The notes: a model not told the origin generated them from the sequence alone. Shown: positions 1-7,513, numbered from the stretch's first letter. The stretch: 7,513 bases of DNA from Pseudomonadota bacterium (GCA_021779655.1 JAJYAF010000100.1:1-7513), one strand, 5' to 3'. A program made the numbers and translations.

Positions 1-1339
1 GGAAAGCGCCGTGCTTCGATTTCGCGCCCAGCGGAATGACCCAGAGCCGGGTGAGGCCCATGATATGGTCGATCCGCACGCCGCCGGTGTGCCGCATGGC
101 ACAGCGCAGCATTTCGATGAAGGCCGCATAGCCGTTCGCCCGCAGGCCGTGCGGCGAAAGCGCGGTAATGCCCCAGCTTTGCCCCTCGCGGTTGATCGCG
201 TCGGGCGGCGCGCCGATTTCCAGGCCACGAAGCACCTGGTCCTGATAGATCCAGCTTTCGCTGCCGGCATGGTTGGTGCCGACCGCAAGATCGGAGATCA
301 GGCCGATAGGCATGCCCGCCTCGCGCGCCGCCTGCTGGGCGGCCTGCAATTCGTTCCTGGCACGAAATTGCAGCCAGAGATGGAAATTCACCTCATGCGT
401 GTTTTCTTCCAGAAAGCGCGCGACCGCCGGATTTTCCGGGTTGCGATAGGCTTCCGGCCAGTTGCGCCAGTCTCTCGCGGAATCGTTGCCGGAGGCGAGC
501 GCCGCCTGAAGCGCCTCGAACAGCGCATGACGGACGATGCCCTCCCCGGCCTGCCCCCGGAAGGCGGCGAGTGCCGCGTGATCGTGGAAATCCTCATACG
601 CCGCGCGCAGCGCCGCGAGCTTGGCCGCGGCCGCGCGCGGCCAGTCGATCAGCTCCGCCTCCTCCGCTTCAGCCGATTGGCCGATATGCAGCACGTTCAG
701 CGCCTGCCGGTTGGAGGGGGAGTATGGGCTGAAGCGCTCGGTGGCGATAGCGAATTGGGCGTGCACGGGGCTGATGGCCAGCGCGTCCGCGCCGTGGCCC
801 GCCGCAAGACGCGCAAGCTGCCCGAGCGCCACGAAATCGCCGATGCCGCCATCCTTCTGCCGGCGCAACCCGTAAAGCTGCACGGCCAGGCCCCAGAGCT
901 TGCGGCCATGATCCGCCGCGTCCAGCGAAAACCCGTGCTCCGGCGCCACCGCGACGGTCCGCTCCCGGCCTTCGAACGCAAGCCGGTGATAGCCGGTATC
1001 GTGGATGGGCGGAAGTTGCACATGGCCTTCGCCCGCGTCCACCGCCTCGCCTTCGAAACAATGGCCGTTTTCCAGCAGAAAGCGGAACGGTCCGGGCTTG
1101 CCGGGAAGCGTGACCGGGCGACCTTGATCCGCCGTGACGAGCGGCGGCGCCACGTCTTGCGCGGCGTGGATGGCGCGGAGGCTTTGGGCGATTTCATCCG
1201 GTGAGGCGGCCGGCAGCTCCAGCGCCGCCAGCACCGCGCGCAGGGTGTCATCCGACACGGTTTGCGGATTGCCCCACACATCCAGCCAGCGGATTTCGAT
1301 ACCGGCGGCTTCCGCCAGCGCGTGCAGCGGCGCGGTCAT
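1..1339 (-). CDS. malQ: 4-alpha-glucanotransferase MalQ (GH77), 3' end outside window
   Basis: An open frame from the ATG at 1339-1337 runs to the window edge: 446 codons without a stop, beginning MTAPLHALAEAAGIEIRWLD. The enzyme (amylomaltase, disproportionating) moves alpha-1,4-glucan segments between malto-oligosaccharides in the cytoplasm, here probably resizing chains released by GlgX for TreYZ or breakdown. An extra N-terminal region (about 1-145) found in long-form MalQ precedes the GH77 barrel, which opens with LWGLAVQLYGLRRQKDGGIGDF (148-169). Further hallmarks are SPYSPSNR (204-211), GLISDLAVG (346-354), GAPPDAINREGQSWG (376-390) and GGVRIDHIMGL (419-429). D424 is the predicted nucleophile, equivalent to D293 of Thermus amylomaltase. 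The acid/base Glu and third catalytic Asp would lie downstream, outside the window. Family members of this long type are around 650-720 residues, so roughly a third is missing from view. Frame identity is strong; completeness of the gene cannot be judged. Confidence 0.93.
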   Translation of the reverse strand, partial: MTAPLHALAEAAGIEIRWLDVWGNPQTVSDDTLRAVLAALELPAASPDEIAQSLRAIHAAQDVAPPLVTADQGRPVTLPGKPGPFRFLLENGHCFEGEAVDAGEGHVQLPPIHDTGYHRLAFEGRERTVAVAPEHGFSLDAADHGRKLWGLAVQLYGLRRQKDGGIGDFVALGQLARLAAGHGADALAISPVHAQFAIATERFSPYSPSNRQALNVLHIGQSAEAEEAELIDWPRAAAAKLAALRAAYEDFHDHAALAAFRGQAGEGIVRHALFEALQAALASGNDSARDWRNWPEAYRNPENPAVARFLEENTHEVNFHLWLQFRARNELQAAQQAAREAGMPIGLISDLAVGTNHAGSESWIYQDQVLRGLEIGAPPDAINREGQSWGITALSPHGLRANGYAAFIEMLRCAMRHTGGVRIDHIMGLTRLWVIPLGAKSKHGAF

Positions 1340-3072
1340 GGTTTCTCCAGCCAGACGAAGGAGGTGCGCGCTGACAGGGTCTTGCCGTTATACGGTTGCC
1401 CGCCGCTGGCGGCAAGCAGGGGGGCCGCGCATTCGAAATCAATCGGTTCGGTACCAAAATTGGCGGCCACGGTGAGACGCGCGCCATCGCCCATTTTCCA
1501 GCTCGCTGCCACGGCCTTGCGGTTGAGCGCCCGCGCGCGCTCCGCCCTGGCGCCGGGCAGACGGGGCACGATATGCCGCGCACGAAGCGAAAGGCCTTCT
1601 TTGTACAGCGCCAATATCTCCGGGTCGGCCGACTGGGGACGCGGGATAGATTGCTCAAAACTATCCGGCGCGTTGGGATCGGGAATGGCGAGGCGCTTTT
1701 GCGGATCGCTGAAGGCGCTGAAATGGGCGAATTCCTTGCGCCTGCCGGTTCGCACCGCTTCGGCCAGCGCGTCGTGATGATCCGTGAAAAACAGAAAGGA
1801 GTTTTTCTCGCCCCATTCCTCGCCCATGAACAGCATGGGAATTTGCGGGGTGGCGAGGAGCAGCAATGCGGCGGCCTTGAGCGCATCCTTGTCCGCCAGC
1901 ACCGTGAGCCGCTCGCCGAGCGCGCGGTTGCCGATCTGATCATGGTTTTGCAGGCAGATCACGAAATCCACAGGCGGCAAGTGAGCACTTCTGGTGCCGC
2001 GCGGCTTGCCGCCGGCATGTCTGGAAGGCTCTCCCTGATACACGAAGCCTTCACGCAGCGCGCGGGCGAGCTGCTCCGCCGGGTTCTGGAAATCCTCGTA
2101 ATAGCCTTCGTGCTCGCCCGTGAGAAGCACGTGCAGGCAATGGTGCCAGTCGTCATTCCATTGCGCGTTGTATTTATCGTCATCCTCGGTGCGATTGAGC
2201 AGTTCCGCCGTGTTCTTCTCGTTCTCAAGCACGAGGTGAACATGGCGATCGGTGATTCTCGCGCGGATCTCCGCCGCCATTTCGACAAGAAACGTTTCAT
2301 CGGAGATCGCGTGCACGGCGTCGAAACGCAGGCCGTCGAAGCGGTAATCGGTGAGCCAGTACAGCGCGTTCTCGATGAAAAACCGGCGCACGTGCGGGCG
2401 CGTGAAATCGATGGCATCGCCCCAGGGGGTGTGCACTTTCGAGGTGAAGAAATCCGACGCATAGGCGTTGAGATAATTCCCGTCGGGGCCGAAATGATTA
2501 TAGACGACATCCAGGAAAACCATGAGCCCGTGCCCGTGCGCGGCATCGATAAGGGCCTTGAGCTGTTCTGGCGTGCCATAGGCCGCATCCGGCGCATAGG
2601 GCAGCACGCCGTCATAGCCCCAGTTATGCCGGCCGGGAAAATCGGCGATCGGCATCAGTTCGATTGCGGTGACGCCGAGTTCGGCAAGCCGCCGCAACTG
2701 GGCGCGCACGCCGTCGAACCCGCCGAAAACCCCGGCGTGGACCTCATAGATGACGGCCTCGTGCCAGGGCCGCCCGCGCCAGGCGCCGCATTTCCAGGGA
2801 TAGGCCTGGTCCACCACGATGCTGTAATCATGCACGTCGCCATCCTGCGCACGGGAGGCGGGATCGGGCACCGCGAGGTCTGCGCTGATGCGGTACTTGT
2901 AGCGCGTGCCGGTGCCAAACGGCAGCAGGGCGGCAAAAAAACCATCCGCTTCCTTGCGCATCGGGTAGCGTTTGCCGCCCTTCACCTCTACCTGCACGCT
3001 CTCGCAATCCGGCGCCCAGAACCGGAACCATGTCTGCCGCCTCCCCTGCGGCCGCGCCCCGAAATGGATCAT
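1336..3072 (-). CDS. treZ: Malto-oligosyltrehalose trehalohydrolase TreZ (GH13_10)
   Basis: Complete 578-residue cytoplasmic enzyme, normal length for the family. TreZ hydrolyses the alpha-1,4 bond next to the trehalose end of maltooligosyl trehalose (made by TreY) and frees trehalose. The N-terminal CBM48-like domain carries FRFWAPDCESVQVEV at 16-30 and the TreZ hallmark VPDPASR at 68-74. The barrel begins with VIYEVHAGVFGG at 107-118 and ELMPIADFPGRHNWGYDGV at 138-156. Region I is DVVYNHFGPDGNYL at 188-201, region II DGLRFDAVHAI at 246-256, region III LVLENEKN at 280-287, region IV QNHDQIGNRALGERL at 375-389. The predicted catalytic set is D251, E283 and D378; FMGEEWGE (415-422) is also typical. 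The ATG lies in the last codons of glgX with no convincing ribosome binding site, pointing to reinitiation after glgX; the start still fits because the N-terminal domain begins within 15 residues. The stop overlaps the malQ start as ATGA. The identification rests on the full motif set, which separates it from GlgB and GlgX. Confidence 0.95.
   Translation of the reverse strand: MIHFGARPQGRRQTWFRFWAPDCESVQVEVKGGKRYPMRKEADGFFAALLPFGTGTRYKYRISADLAVPDPASRAQDGDVHDYSIVVDQAYPWKCGAWRGRPWHEAVIYEVHAGVFGGFDGVRAQLRRLAELGVTAIELMPIADFPGRHNWGYDGVLPYAPDAAYGTPEQLKALIDAAHGHGLMVFLDVVYNHFGPDGNYLNAYASDFFTSKVHTPWGDAIDFTRPHVRRFFIENALYWLTDYRFDGLRFDAVHAISDETFLVEMAAEIRARITDRHVHLVLENEKNTAELLNRTEDDDKYNAQWNDDWHHCLHVLLTGEHEGYYEDFQNPAEQLARALREGFVYQGEPSRHAGGKPRGTRSAHLPPVDFVICLQNHDQIGNRALGERLTVLADKDALKAAALLLLATPQIPMLFMGEEWGEKNSFLFFTDHHDALAEAVRTGRRKEFAHFSAFSDPQKRLAIPDPNAPDSFEQSIPRPQSADPEILALYKEGLSLRARHIVPRLPGARAERARALNRKAVAASWKMGDGARLTVAANFGTEPIDFECAAPLLAASGGQPYNGKTLSARTSFVWLEKP
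1345..1349 (-). promoter_or_regulatory. Shine-Dalgarno site of malQ
   Basis: The minus strand reads TGGAG, five bases before the malQ ATG at 1339-1337. It lies in the codons for the last residues of treZ (WLEKP). It supports the malQ start, which overlaps the treZ stop as ATGA. Confidence 0.55.
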
Positions 3073-5204
3073 GACGGTAAGCCCGATGCCGCCGGCGCGG
3101 CATACGGCCGTTGCACGGCCAGCAGCATGGCGCCATGCGCGCCGACCGTTACACGTTCGCCGCTCACCCGGCCGGGGTTATCCTCCGGCGCCGCGCTGTC
3201 GAGGCCGATTGTCCAGTGAAATCGCGGGCCAGGCAGCGTGAATTCACGATCCTCGCGCGTCGCGTTCAGCAGCAGCAGGGTGATATCCACCGTCTCGCCC
3301 TCGCGCGCGGCGCGGCGCAGCGCCAGCAACTGCCCAACCGGATCGGACCATGCTTCCATTGTCAGCGCCTCCGCTTTCTCGTCGAACCAGGCGACATCGA
3401 AAATCCCCGGCAGTACCTCGAGCCTTCCGTGCAGAAAGCGCTCGCTTCTCAGGCTCGCATGGGCCTTGCGCAGCGCGATTGCCCGGACGGTGAACCGGAA
3501 CAAGGATTTTGCGAGTGTCTTTTCATTGTTCAAGAGGCACGACCAGTCGAACCATGAAACATTGTTATCCTGACAGTAGGCGTTGTTGTTTCCCCGCTGC
3601 GTGCGCCAGAATTCATCGCCTCCCAGCAGCATCGGCGTGCCGTGCGAGAAGAACAGGGTGGCCAGCATGCTGCGCGCCACCCGCTCCCGCACGGCGAGGA
3701 TGTCCGCATTCCCGGTGTCGCCCTCCGCGCCCCAGTTGTTGGAGAAGTTTTCGGCGTGGCCATCCATGTTGTTTTCGCCGTTGGCCTGGTTGTGGCGCGC
3801 GTTGTAGCTCACCATGTCGCGCAGGGTGAAACCGTCATGGGAGGTGATGAAGTTCACGCTGGCCCAGGTTTTCCTGCAACGTTTTTCCATGATGTCGCTG
3901 GAGCCCATCAGCCGCGCCGCGATATCCGCGCGCTGGCCGAAATCGCCGCGCCAGAAACGGCGGACGCCATCGCGGAAGCGATCGTTCCATTCCGCGAAAC
4001 CGGGCGGATGATTGCCAAGCTGATAGCCGCCCGGCCCGATATCCCAGGGTTCGGAGATCAGCTTGCGCGTGGAAAGCACCGGGTCCTGCCGGATCGCGTC
4101 GAAGAAGCCTGAACCTGGATCGAAGCCATGCGGCTCGCGGCCGAGCGTGCAGCCGAGGTCGAACCGGAAACCGTCGACCTGATAGGATTGCGCCCAGTAC
4201 CGCAGGCTGTCCATGACCATTTGCAGCACGCGCGGATGCGAGATGTTTATCGTGTTGCCGGTGCCGGTATCGTTCACCAGGCGCCGGGCATGGCCGTCCA
4301 CCGCGCGGTAGTAGCTGAGATTGTCGAAGCCGCGCCAGGAAAGCGTCGGCCCCATTTCACTGCCCTCGCAGGTATGGTTGTACACCACGTCGAGGATGAC
4401 TTCGATGCCGGCGGCGTGGAGTTGACGGATGGCCATGCGCAGTTCGTTGGTGGTGCTGTCGGCGGCCGCGATATAGGCGGGCTCGGGCGCGAAGAAGGAA
4501 AGCGTGGAATAGCCCCAGTAGTTTTTCAAATGCTTTGAGACCAGAAAGCGATCCTGCAGAAAAGCGTGTACCGGCAGCAGCTCGACCGCCGTGACGCCGA
4601 GGCGGACCAGATGTTCGATCACCCGCGGATTTCCCAGCGCCGCGAAGGTGCCGCGCTCGGCGGGCGCCACGTCCTCGCGCTGCATGGTCAGGCCGCGCAC
4701 GTGGGTCTCGTAGATGAGGGTGTCTCTCCAGGCGGTGCCGGGCCGCCGGCTGTCTGCCCAGTGGTAGTTGTCCGCCACAACCATGGCTTTCGGCATGGCG
4801 GCGGCGGAATCGCGCCGGTCGAAGGAGAGATCCTCGCGCGGGGAGCCGACACGGTAGCCGAACAAGGCATCCGACCAGTGCGGGCGGCCCACGATCGTCC
4901 GGGCGTAGGGATCGAGCAGCAGCTTGTGCGGGTTGAAGCGGTGGCCCGCCTCCGGCTGGTAGGGGCCATACACGCGATAGCCATAGAGCAGCCCCGGCCG
5001 CGCCTCCGGCAGATAGCCGTGAAAGACTTCATCGGTGCATTCTGGAAGTTCGAGCCGCGCGACCTCGCGCCGGCCCGTAGGATCGAACAGGCATAGCTCC
5101 ACCCGCTCCGCATGGGCGGAGAACACGGCGAAATTCACCCCGAGCCCGTCCCATGTCGCGCCCAGGACATTGCCATCTCCCGGGTAGAGCTTTCCCGTCA
5201 TCAT
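3069..5204 (-). CDS. glgX: Glycogen debranching enzyme GlgX (isoamylase type, GH13_11)
   Basis: Complete 711-residue protein. GlgX hydrolyses alpha-1,6 branch points, preferring short outer chains left after phosphorylase action, and releases malto-oligosaccharides in the cytoplasm. A CBM48 domain fills about residues 1-130 (GATWDGLGVNFAVFSAHAERV at 15-35; YGYRVYGPY at 74-82; RFNPHKLLLDPYAR at 89-102). The barrel shows YETHVRGLT at 165-173, NYWGYS at 228-233, region I DVVYNHTCEG at 272-281, region II VDGFRFDLG at 343-351, region III ISEPWDIGPGGYQLG at 383-397 and region IV TSHDGFTL at 454-461. Catalytic residues by family alignment are D349, E385 and D457, offset 13-14 from E. coli GlgX D336, E371 and D443. 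AEWNDRFRDGVRRFWRGD (404-421) and WFDW (551-554) are further hallmarks of GlgX/isoamylase. It is longer than E. coli GlgX (657 residues), within the usual range for relatives. Its stop overlaps the treZ start as ATGA. Intact and typical; a TreX-like name is possible for close relatives. Confidence 0.95.
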   Translation of the reverse strand: MMTGKLYPGDGNVLGATWDGLGVNFAVFSAHAERVELCLFDPTGRREVARLELPECTDEVFHGYLPEARPGLLYGYRVYGPYQPEAGHRFNPHKLLLDPYARTIVGRPHWSDALFGYRVGSPREDLSFDRRDSAAAMPKAMVVADNYHWADSRRPGTAWRDTLIYETHVRGLTMQREDVAPAERGTFAALGNPRVIEHLVRLGVTAVELLPVHAFLQDRFLVSKHLKNYWGYSTLSFFAPEPAYIAAADSTTNELRMAIRQLHAAGIEVILDVVYNHTCEGSEMGPTLSWRGFDNLSYYRAVDGHARRLVNDTGTGNTINISHPRVLQMVMDSLRYWAQSYQVDGFRFDLGCTLGREPHGFDPGSGFFDAIRQDPVLSTRKLISEPWDIGPGGYQLGNHPPGFAEWNDRFRDGVRRFWRGDFGQRADIAARLMGSSDIMEKRCRKTWASVNFITSHDGFTLRDMVSYNARHNQANGENNMDGHAENFSNNWGAEGDTGNADILAVRERVARSMLATLFFSHGTPMLLGGDEFWRTQRGNNNAYCQDNNVSWFDWSCLLNNEKTLAKSLFRFTVRAIALRKAHASLRSERFLHGRLEVLPGIFDVAWFDEKAEALTMEAWSDPVGQLLALRRAAREGETVDITLLLLNATREDREFTLPGPRFHWTIGLDSAAPEDNPGRVSGERVTVGAHGAMLLAVQRPYAAPAASGLPS

Positions 5205-5210
5205 CGGCGG

Positions 5211-7385
5211 TCAGCCTTCGTGACGAAGCAGGATGGTCGCCAGCGGCGGCAAGGTCAGCGCGATGGAGGCCTCGCGGCCGTGACTTGGCACGGGCTGCGC
5301 CATCAGCGCCTCGGCATTGCCGACGCCTGAGCCGCCGAAGCCAGGGGCATCGGAATTGAACACCTCCCGCCAGGCCCCGCCGGGCACGCCGATACGATAG
5401 CGATGCCGCGGCACCGGGGTGAAATTGCAGACGGCGAGGATCGGGGCGGCCTGATCGTCACCGAAACGGAAATAGGCCAGCACGGATTGATCGCGGTCGT
5501 TATCGACCGCCCAGGAAAATCCGCGCGGGTCGAAATCGCGCTGATACAGCGCGGGTTCGGCTTGATAGAGCCTGTTGAGTTCCCGCAGGCAGCCCTGGAC
5601 GCCGCGATGATTTTCGGAGCGCAGCAGGCTCCAGGGAATTTCCGCATCATGGTTCCATTCCGTGGGCTGGCCGAACTCGCAGCCCATGAACAGCAGCTTC
5701 TTGCCGGGATGGCTCCACATGAAAGCGAGATAGGCCCGCAGGTTGGCGAAACGCTGCCAGTCATCGCCCGGCATGCGGCCGAGCAGGGAGCGTTTGCCGT
5801 GCACGACCTCATCATGCGAAATCGGCAGGACGAACCGTTCCGAAAACGCATAGACAAGGCCGAAGGTCATCTGGTCGTGATGGTAGCGGCGGTTGATCGG
5901 GTCTTCCTGAATATAGTTCAGGGTGTCGTGCATCCAGCCCATGTTCCATTTATGGGAGAACCCGAGCCCGCCTTCGCGCGCATCACGCGTGACGCCGGGC
6001 CAGGCGGTGGACTCCTCGGCGATGAGCAAGGCGCCGGGGCAGCGCTCGCCGATAGCGATGGAAAGCTCCTGTAGAAAACCGATCGATTCCAGATTCTCCC
6101 GCCCGCCGTAGCGATTGGGAACCCATTCGCCTTCGTTGCGCGAATAATCGCGGTAGAGCATGGAGGCCACGGCATCCACCCGCAAGCCGTCGGCGCCGAA
6201 ATGCTCAAGCCAGAACAGGGCGCTGGCGATCAGGAACTCCCGCACCTCGGCGCGGCCGTGATTATAGATCAGCGTGTTCCAGTCCCGATGAAAGCCTTCG
6301 CGCGGGTCGGCATGTTCGTAGAGATGCGTGCCGTCGAACAAGGCGAGGCCGTGCGCGTCGGTAGGAAAATGCGCGGGCACCCAATCCAGGATCACGCCCA
6401 GTCCCGCCTCGTGGCAGCGGTCGATGAAGCGGGCGAAATCCTGCGGCGAGCCTTGCTCCGGCAGTGGCGCGAACTGGCTTAGCGGCTGATAGCCCCAGGA
6501 GCCGCCGAAAGGATGGTTCATCACCGGCAGCAATTCGATATGCGTGAAGCCGAGATCGGCCGCGTAGGGAATCAGGCGGTCGGCGAGCTCGTCCCAGCGA
6601 TAGGACTGGCCATTCCAATGGCGTATCCAGGACTGGATATGAACCTCGTAGATGGCGAGCGGCTTGTCGAAGCCGGGAGGCTGCGAGCGGCGCAGCGGGG
6701 TTGACCGAGGCTCCGGCATTGCCGGGTCCGCAACGATCGAGGCGGTGGCGGGTGGCGTTTCGCACTGCCGGGCCACCGGGTCCGCCTTCAGCGGCAGCAC
6801 GCCGTGCGGGCCGATGATTTCATACTTGTACTTCTCTCCCGGCCCCAAGCGCGGAATGAACAATTCCCAGATTCCCGCTTCCATGCGGTTGCGCATCGGA
6901 TGCCGCCGGCCGTCCCAGGCGTTGAAATCGCCCACCACCGATACCCGCCGCGCATTCGGCGCCCAGACCGCGAAGCGCACGCCGGGAATACCCTCGACCG
7001 TAAGCACCTGCGCGCCCAGACAGCTTCCAAGATCCCGGTGCTTGCCCTCCGCCAGCAGATAGAGATCGAATCCGCTGAGCAGGAGTGAGAAGGAATAGGG
7101 ATCCTCTGTCTCCCACATCGCGCCTTCCCAGGCGATTGCGAAATAGTAAGGCTCGATTTCCGGCAAATTGGCGACGAACAATCCCGCTGGATGGGCCTTT
7201 GCCATCACCGCGAGCTTCGCCCCGGTGGCACGCGAAAAGATTTCAACCTTGCGGGCATCCGGCTGCAAGGTTCGGATGACAAAGCCGTTTTCCGTGGCGT
7301 GCGGCCCAAGCACGGCGAACGGATCGCCGTTATGCCCCTCCACCAGCGCGGCAAGCGCTGCGCTCTCGGCTCCCCGGTCAGGCAT
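5211..7385 (-). CDS. glgB: 1,4-alpha-glucan (glycogen) branching enzyme GlgB, GH13_9
   Basis: Complete 724-residue cytoplasmic enzyme, close to the length of E. coli GlgB. It cuts alpha-1,4-glucan chains and re-attaches the segment by an alpha-1,6 bond, creating glycogen branches. An N-terminal N1-type beta-sandwich (about residues 15-110, with DPFAVLG at 21-27) precedes a CBM48 domain (about 125-225, with [22 protein letters not shown] at 138-159 and EKYKYEI at 184-190). The GH13 barrel follows: region I DWVPAHF at 334-340, region [19 protein letters not shown] at 400-416, region III IAEES at 455-459, region [21 protein letters not shown] at 523-541. By family knowledge D404 is the nucleophile, E457 the acid/base and D525 the transition-state stabiliser, each one residue off E. 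coli D405, E458 and D526. The last ~100 residues form the usual C-terminal beta domain. The start is fixed by a strong ribosome binding site and the N1 domain close behind it. It overlaps treS/mak by 8 bp and ends 6 bp before glgX. No defect seen. Confidence 0.97.
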   Translation of the reverse strand: MPDRGAESAALAALVEGHNGDPFAVLGPHATENGFVIRTLQPDARKVEIFSRATGAKLAVMAKAHPAGLFVANLPEIEPYYFAIAWEGAMWETEDPYSFSLLLSGFDLYLLAEGKHRDLGSCLGAQVLTVEGIPGVRFAVWAPNARRVSVVGDFNAWDGRRHPMRNRMEAGIWELFIPRLGPGEKYKYEIIGPHGVLPLKADPVARQCETPPATASIVADPAMPEPRSTPLRRSQPPGFDKPLAIYEVHIQSWIRHWNGQSYRWDELADRLIPYAADLGFTHIELLPVMNHPFGGSWGYQPLSQFAPLPEQGSPQDFARFIDRCHEAGLGVILDWVPAHFPTDAHGLALFDGTHLYEHADPREGFHRDWNTLIYNHGRAEVREFLIASALFWLEHFGADGLRVDAVASMLYRDYSRNEGEWVPNRYGGRENLESIGFLQELSIAIGERCPGALLIAEESTAWPGVTRDAREGGLGFSHKWNMGWMHDTLNYIQEDPINRRYHHDQMTFGLVYAFSERFVLPISHDEVVHGKRSLLGRMPGDDWQRFANLRAYLAFMWSHPGKKLLFMGCEFGQPTEWNHDAEIPWSLLRSENHRGVQGCLRELNRLYQAEPALYQRDFDPRGFSWAVDNDRDQSVLAYFRFGDDQAAPILAVCNFTPVPRHRYRIGVPGGAWREVFNSDAPGFGGSGVGNAEALMAQPVPSHGREASIALTLPPLATILLRHEG
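5215..5219 (-). promoter_or_regulatory. Shine-Dalgarno site of glgX
   Basis: The minus strand reads GAAGG in the final codons of glgB, ten bases before the first of two consecutive ATG codons (5204-5202 and 5201-5199). The spacing is already long for the first ATG and becomes 13 bases for the second, so the first is the better start. The match is moderate, and coupling to termination of glgB only 6 bp upstream probably helps. Confidence 0.5.
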
Positions 7386-7513
7386 CCACCTTCTCCTTCA
7401 CATCGCGCAGCACGCGTGTCATGATTTCGGTAAGACCGCGCAGCGGAATATTGATCCAGGTGGGGCGGTTCGCGGCTTCGTAGCAGATTTCGTAAGCCGC
7501 CTTTTCCATCAGA
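7378..7513 (-). CDS. treS: C-terminal end of trehalose synthase/maltokinase (TreS-Mak), partial
   Basis: Only the last 44 codons and the TGA stop are in the window; the 5' part lies beyond position 7513. The visible peptide begins [17 protein letters not shown] and continues with [10 protein letters not shown], ending KEKVDA. An E-K-A-x-Y-E-x-x-Y-E-x-x-N-R-P-x-W-(x)3-P-L-R-G pattern is what I recognise as the extreme C-terminus of bacterial maltokinase (Pep2/Mak) domains, which in many proteobacteria are fused behind a GH13 trehalose synthase. That family interconverts trehalose and maltose and phosphorylates maltose to maltose 1-phosphate with ATP, in the cytoplasm. Its place directly upstream of glgB fits, since treS/mak and glgB are frequent neighbours. 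The stop overlaps the glgB start by 8 bp. Whether this is the fusion or a stand-alone maltokinase cannot be told from the fragment, so the symbol is tentative. Confidence 0.75.
   Translation of the reverse strand, partial: LMEKAAYEICYEAANRPTWINIPLRGLTEIMTRVLRDVKEKVDA
7393..7398 (-). promoter_or_regulatory. Shine-Dalgarno site of glgB
   Basis: The minus strand reads AAGGAG, then seven bases, then the ATG of glgB at 7385-7383. This near-consensus ribosome binding site lies inside the last codons of the upstream treS/maltokinase gene. It supports the chosen glgB start and suggests that glgB can load ribosomes itself despite the overlap. Confidence 0.75.

Larger units (their letters stand above)
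1..7513 (-). other. Operon treS/mak-glgB-glgX-treZ-malQ (partial at both ends)
   Basis: Five consecutive minus-strand genes have junctions of -8, +6, -4 and -4 bp. There is no room for a terminator or an independent promoter between them except inside coding sequence, so a single mRNA is strongly inferred. All five products act on alpha-glucans or trehalose. Both ends of the unit are outside the window, so its promoter, terminator and full gene list are unknown. Confidence 0.85.

Noticed and set aside
622..643. A perfect inverted repeat with 8-bp arms (TGGCCGCG / CGCGGCCA) and a 6-base loop.
   Set aside because: It lies within malQ over the codons for PRAAAA and is most simply explained by Ala/Arg codons rich in G+C. 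There is no T tract and no gene end nearby, so it is not a terminator.
11..1204. A 397-codon open frame on the + strand.
   Set aside because: It lies opposite malQ in the same codon-aligned antisense register. The minus frame carries unmistakable GH77 motifs.
697..1281. A 194-codon minus-strand open frame inside malQ.
   Set aside because: It is out of frame with malQ, rich in Arg and Ser as expected of a shifted frame in G+C-rich DNA, and has no recognisable domain.
1396..3219. A 607-codon open frame on the + strand opposite treZ and the end of glgX.
   Set aside because: Through treZ it is codon-aligned with the sense gene, so antisense stops arise only from sense TTA, CTA or TCA codons, which are scarce in a G+C-rich gene. 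Its product shows no recognisable domain, while the minus strand encodes a full TreZ.
5199..5204. Second of two adjacent ATG codons as the glgX start.
   Set aside because: It would lengthen the distance to the GAAGG ribosome binding site from 10 to 13 bases; the first ATG is preferred, though the difference is one residue.
5205..5210. The only intergenic bases in the window, between glgB and glgX, considered as a site for a promoter or terminator.
   Set aside because: Six bases are too few for either, and no -10/-35 pair or hairpin is apparent around them.
3642..6074. A series of + strand open frames of about 130-220 codons (3642-4112, 4128-4538, 4566-5096, 5403-6074).
   Set aside because: All are in the codon-aligned register opposite glgX or glgB and break wherever the sense gene uses a TTA, CTA or TCA codon. 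They are shadows of the sense genes.

Overview
The window is a G+C-rich stretch of bacterial chromosome filled almost entirely by one minus-strand, head-to-tail gene cluster for alpha-glucan and trehalose metabolism. Gene content, gene order and codon use suggest a proteobacterium, most likely an alphaproteobacterium. That placement is inference from gene style; the window contains no rRNA or other marker gene.

Reading in the direction of transcription (high to low coordinates), the genes are: the last 44 codons of a protein that looks like the maltokinase end of a TreS/maltokinase fusion (7513-7378); glgB, glycogen branching enzyme (7385-5211); glgX, glycogen debranching enzyme (5204-3069); treZ, malto-oligosyltrehalose trehalohydrolase (3072-1336); and malQ, 4-alpha-glucanotransferase (1339 to beyond position 1). 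The three complete genes carry every expected clan GH-H catalytic residue. The malQ fragment carries its nucleophile and runs off the window before its other two catalytic residues.

Packing is extremely tight. The junctions are an 8-bp overlap, a 6-bp gap, a 4-bp ATGA overlap and another 4-bp ATGA overlap, so the genes are almost certainly one translationally coupled transcription unit. No stretch of non-coding DNA is longer than 6 bp, and I see no promoter, terminator, RNA gene, mobile element, CRISPR array or significant repeat. The operon's promoter and terminator must lie outside the window.

Together the enzymes would form a loop between trehalose and glycogen. TreS/maltokinase turns trehalose into maltose and maltose 1-phosphate. 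GlgE, if present nearby, would polymerise that into linear alpha-1,4-glucan, which GlgB branches. GlgX releases outer branches as malto-oligosaccharides, MalQ adjusts their lengths, and TreZ, with a TreY not seen here, returns them to trehalose. GlgE and TreY are predictions. The system is known biology; I found no convincing evidence of an undescribed system in this window.
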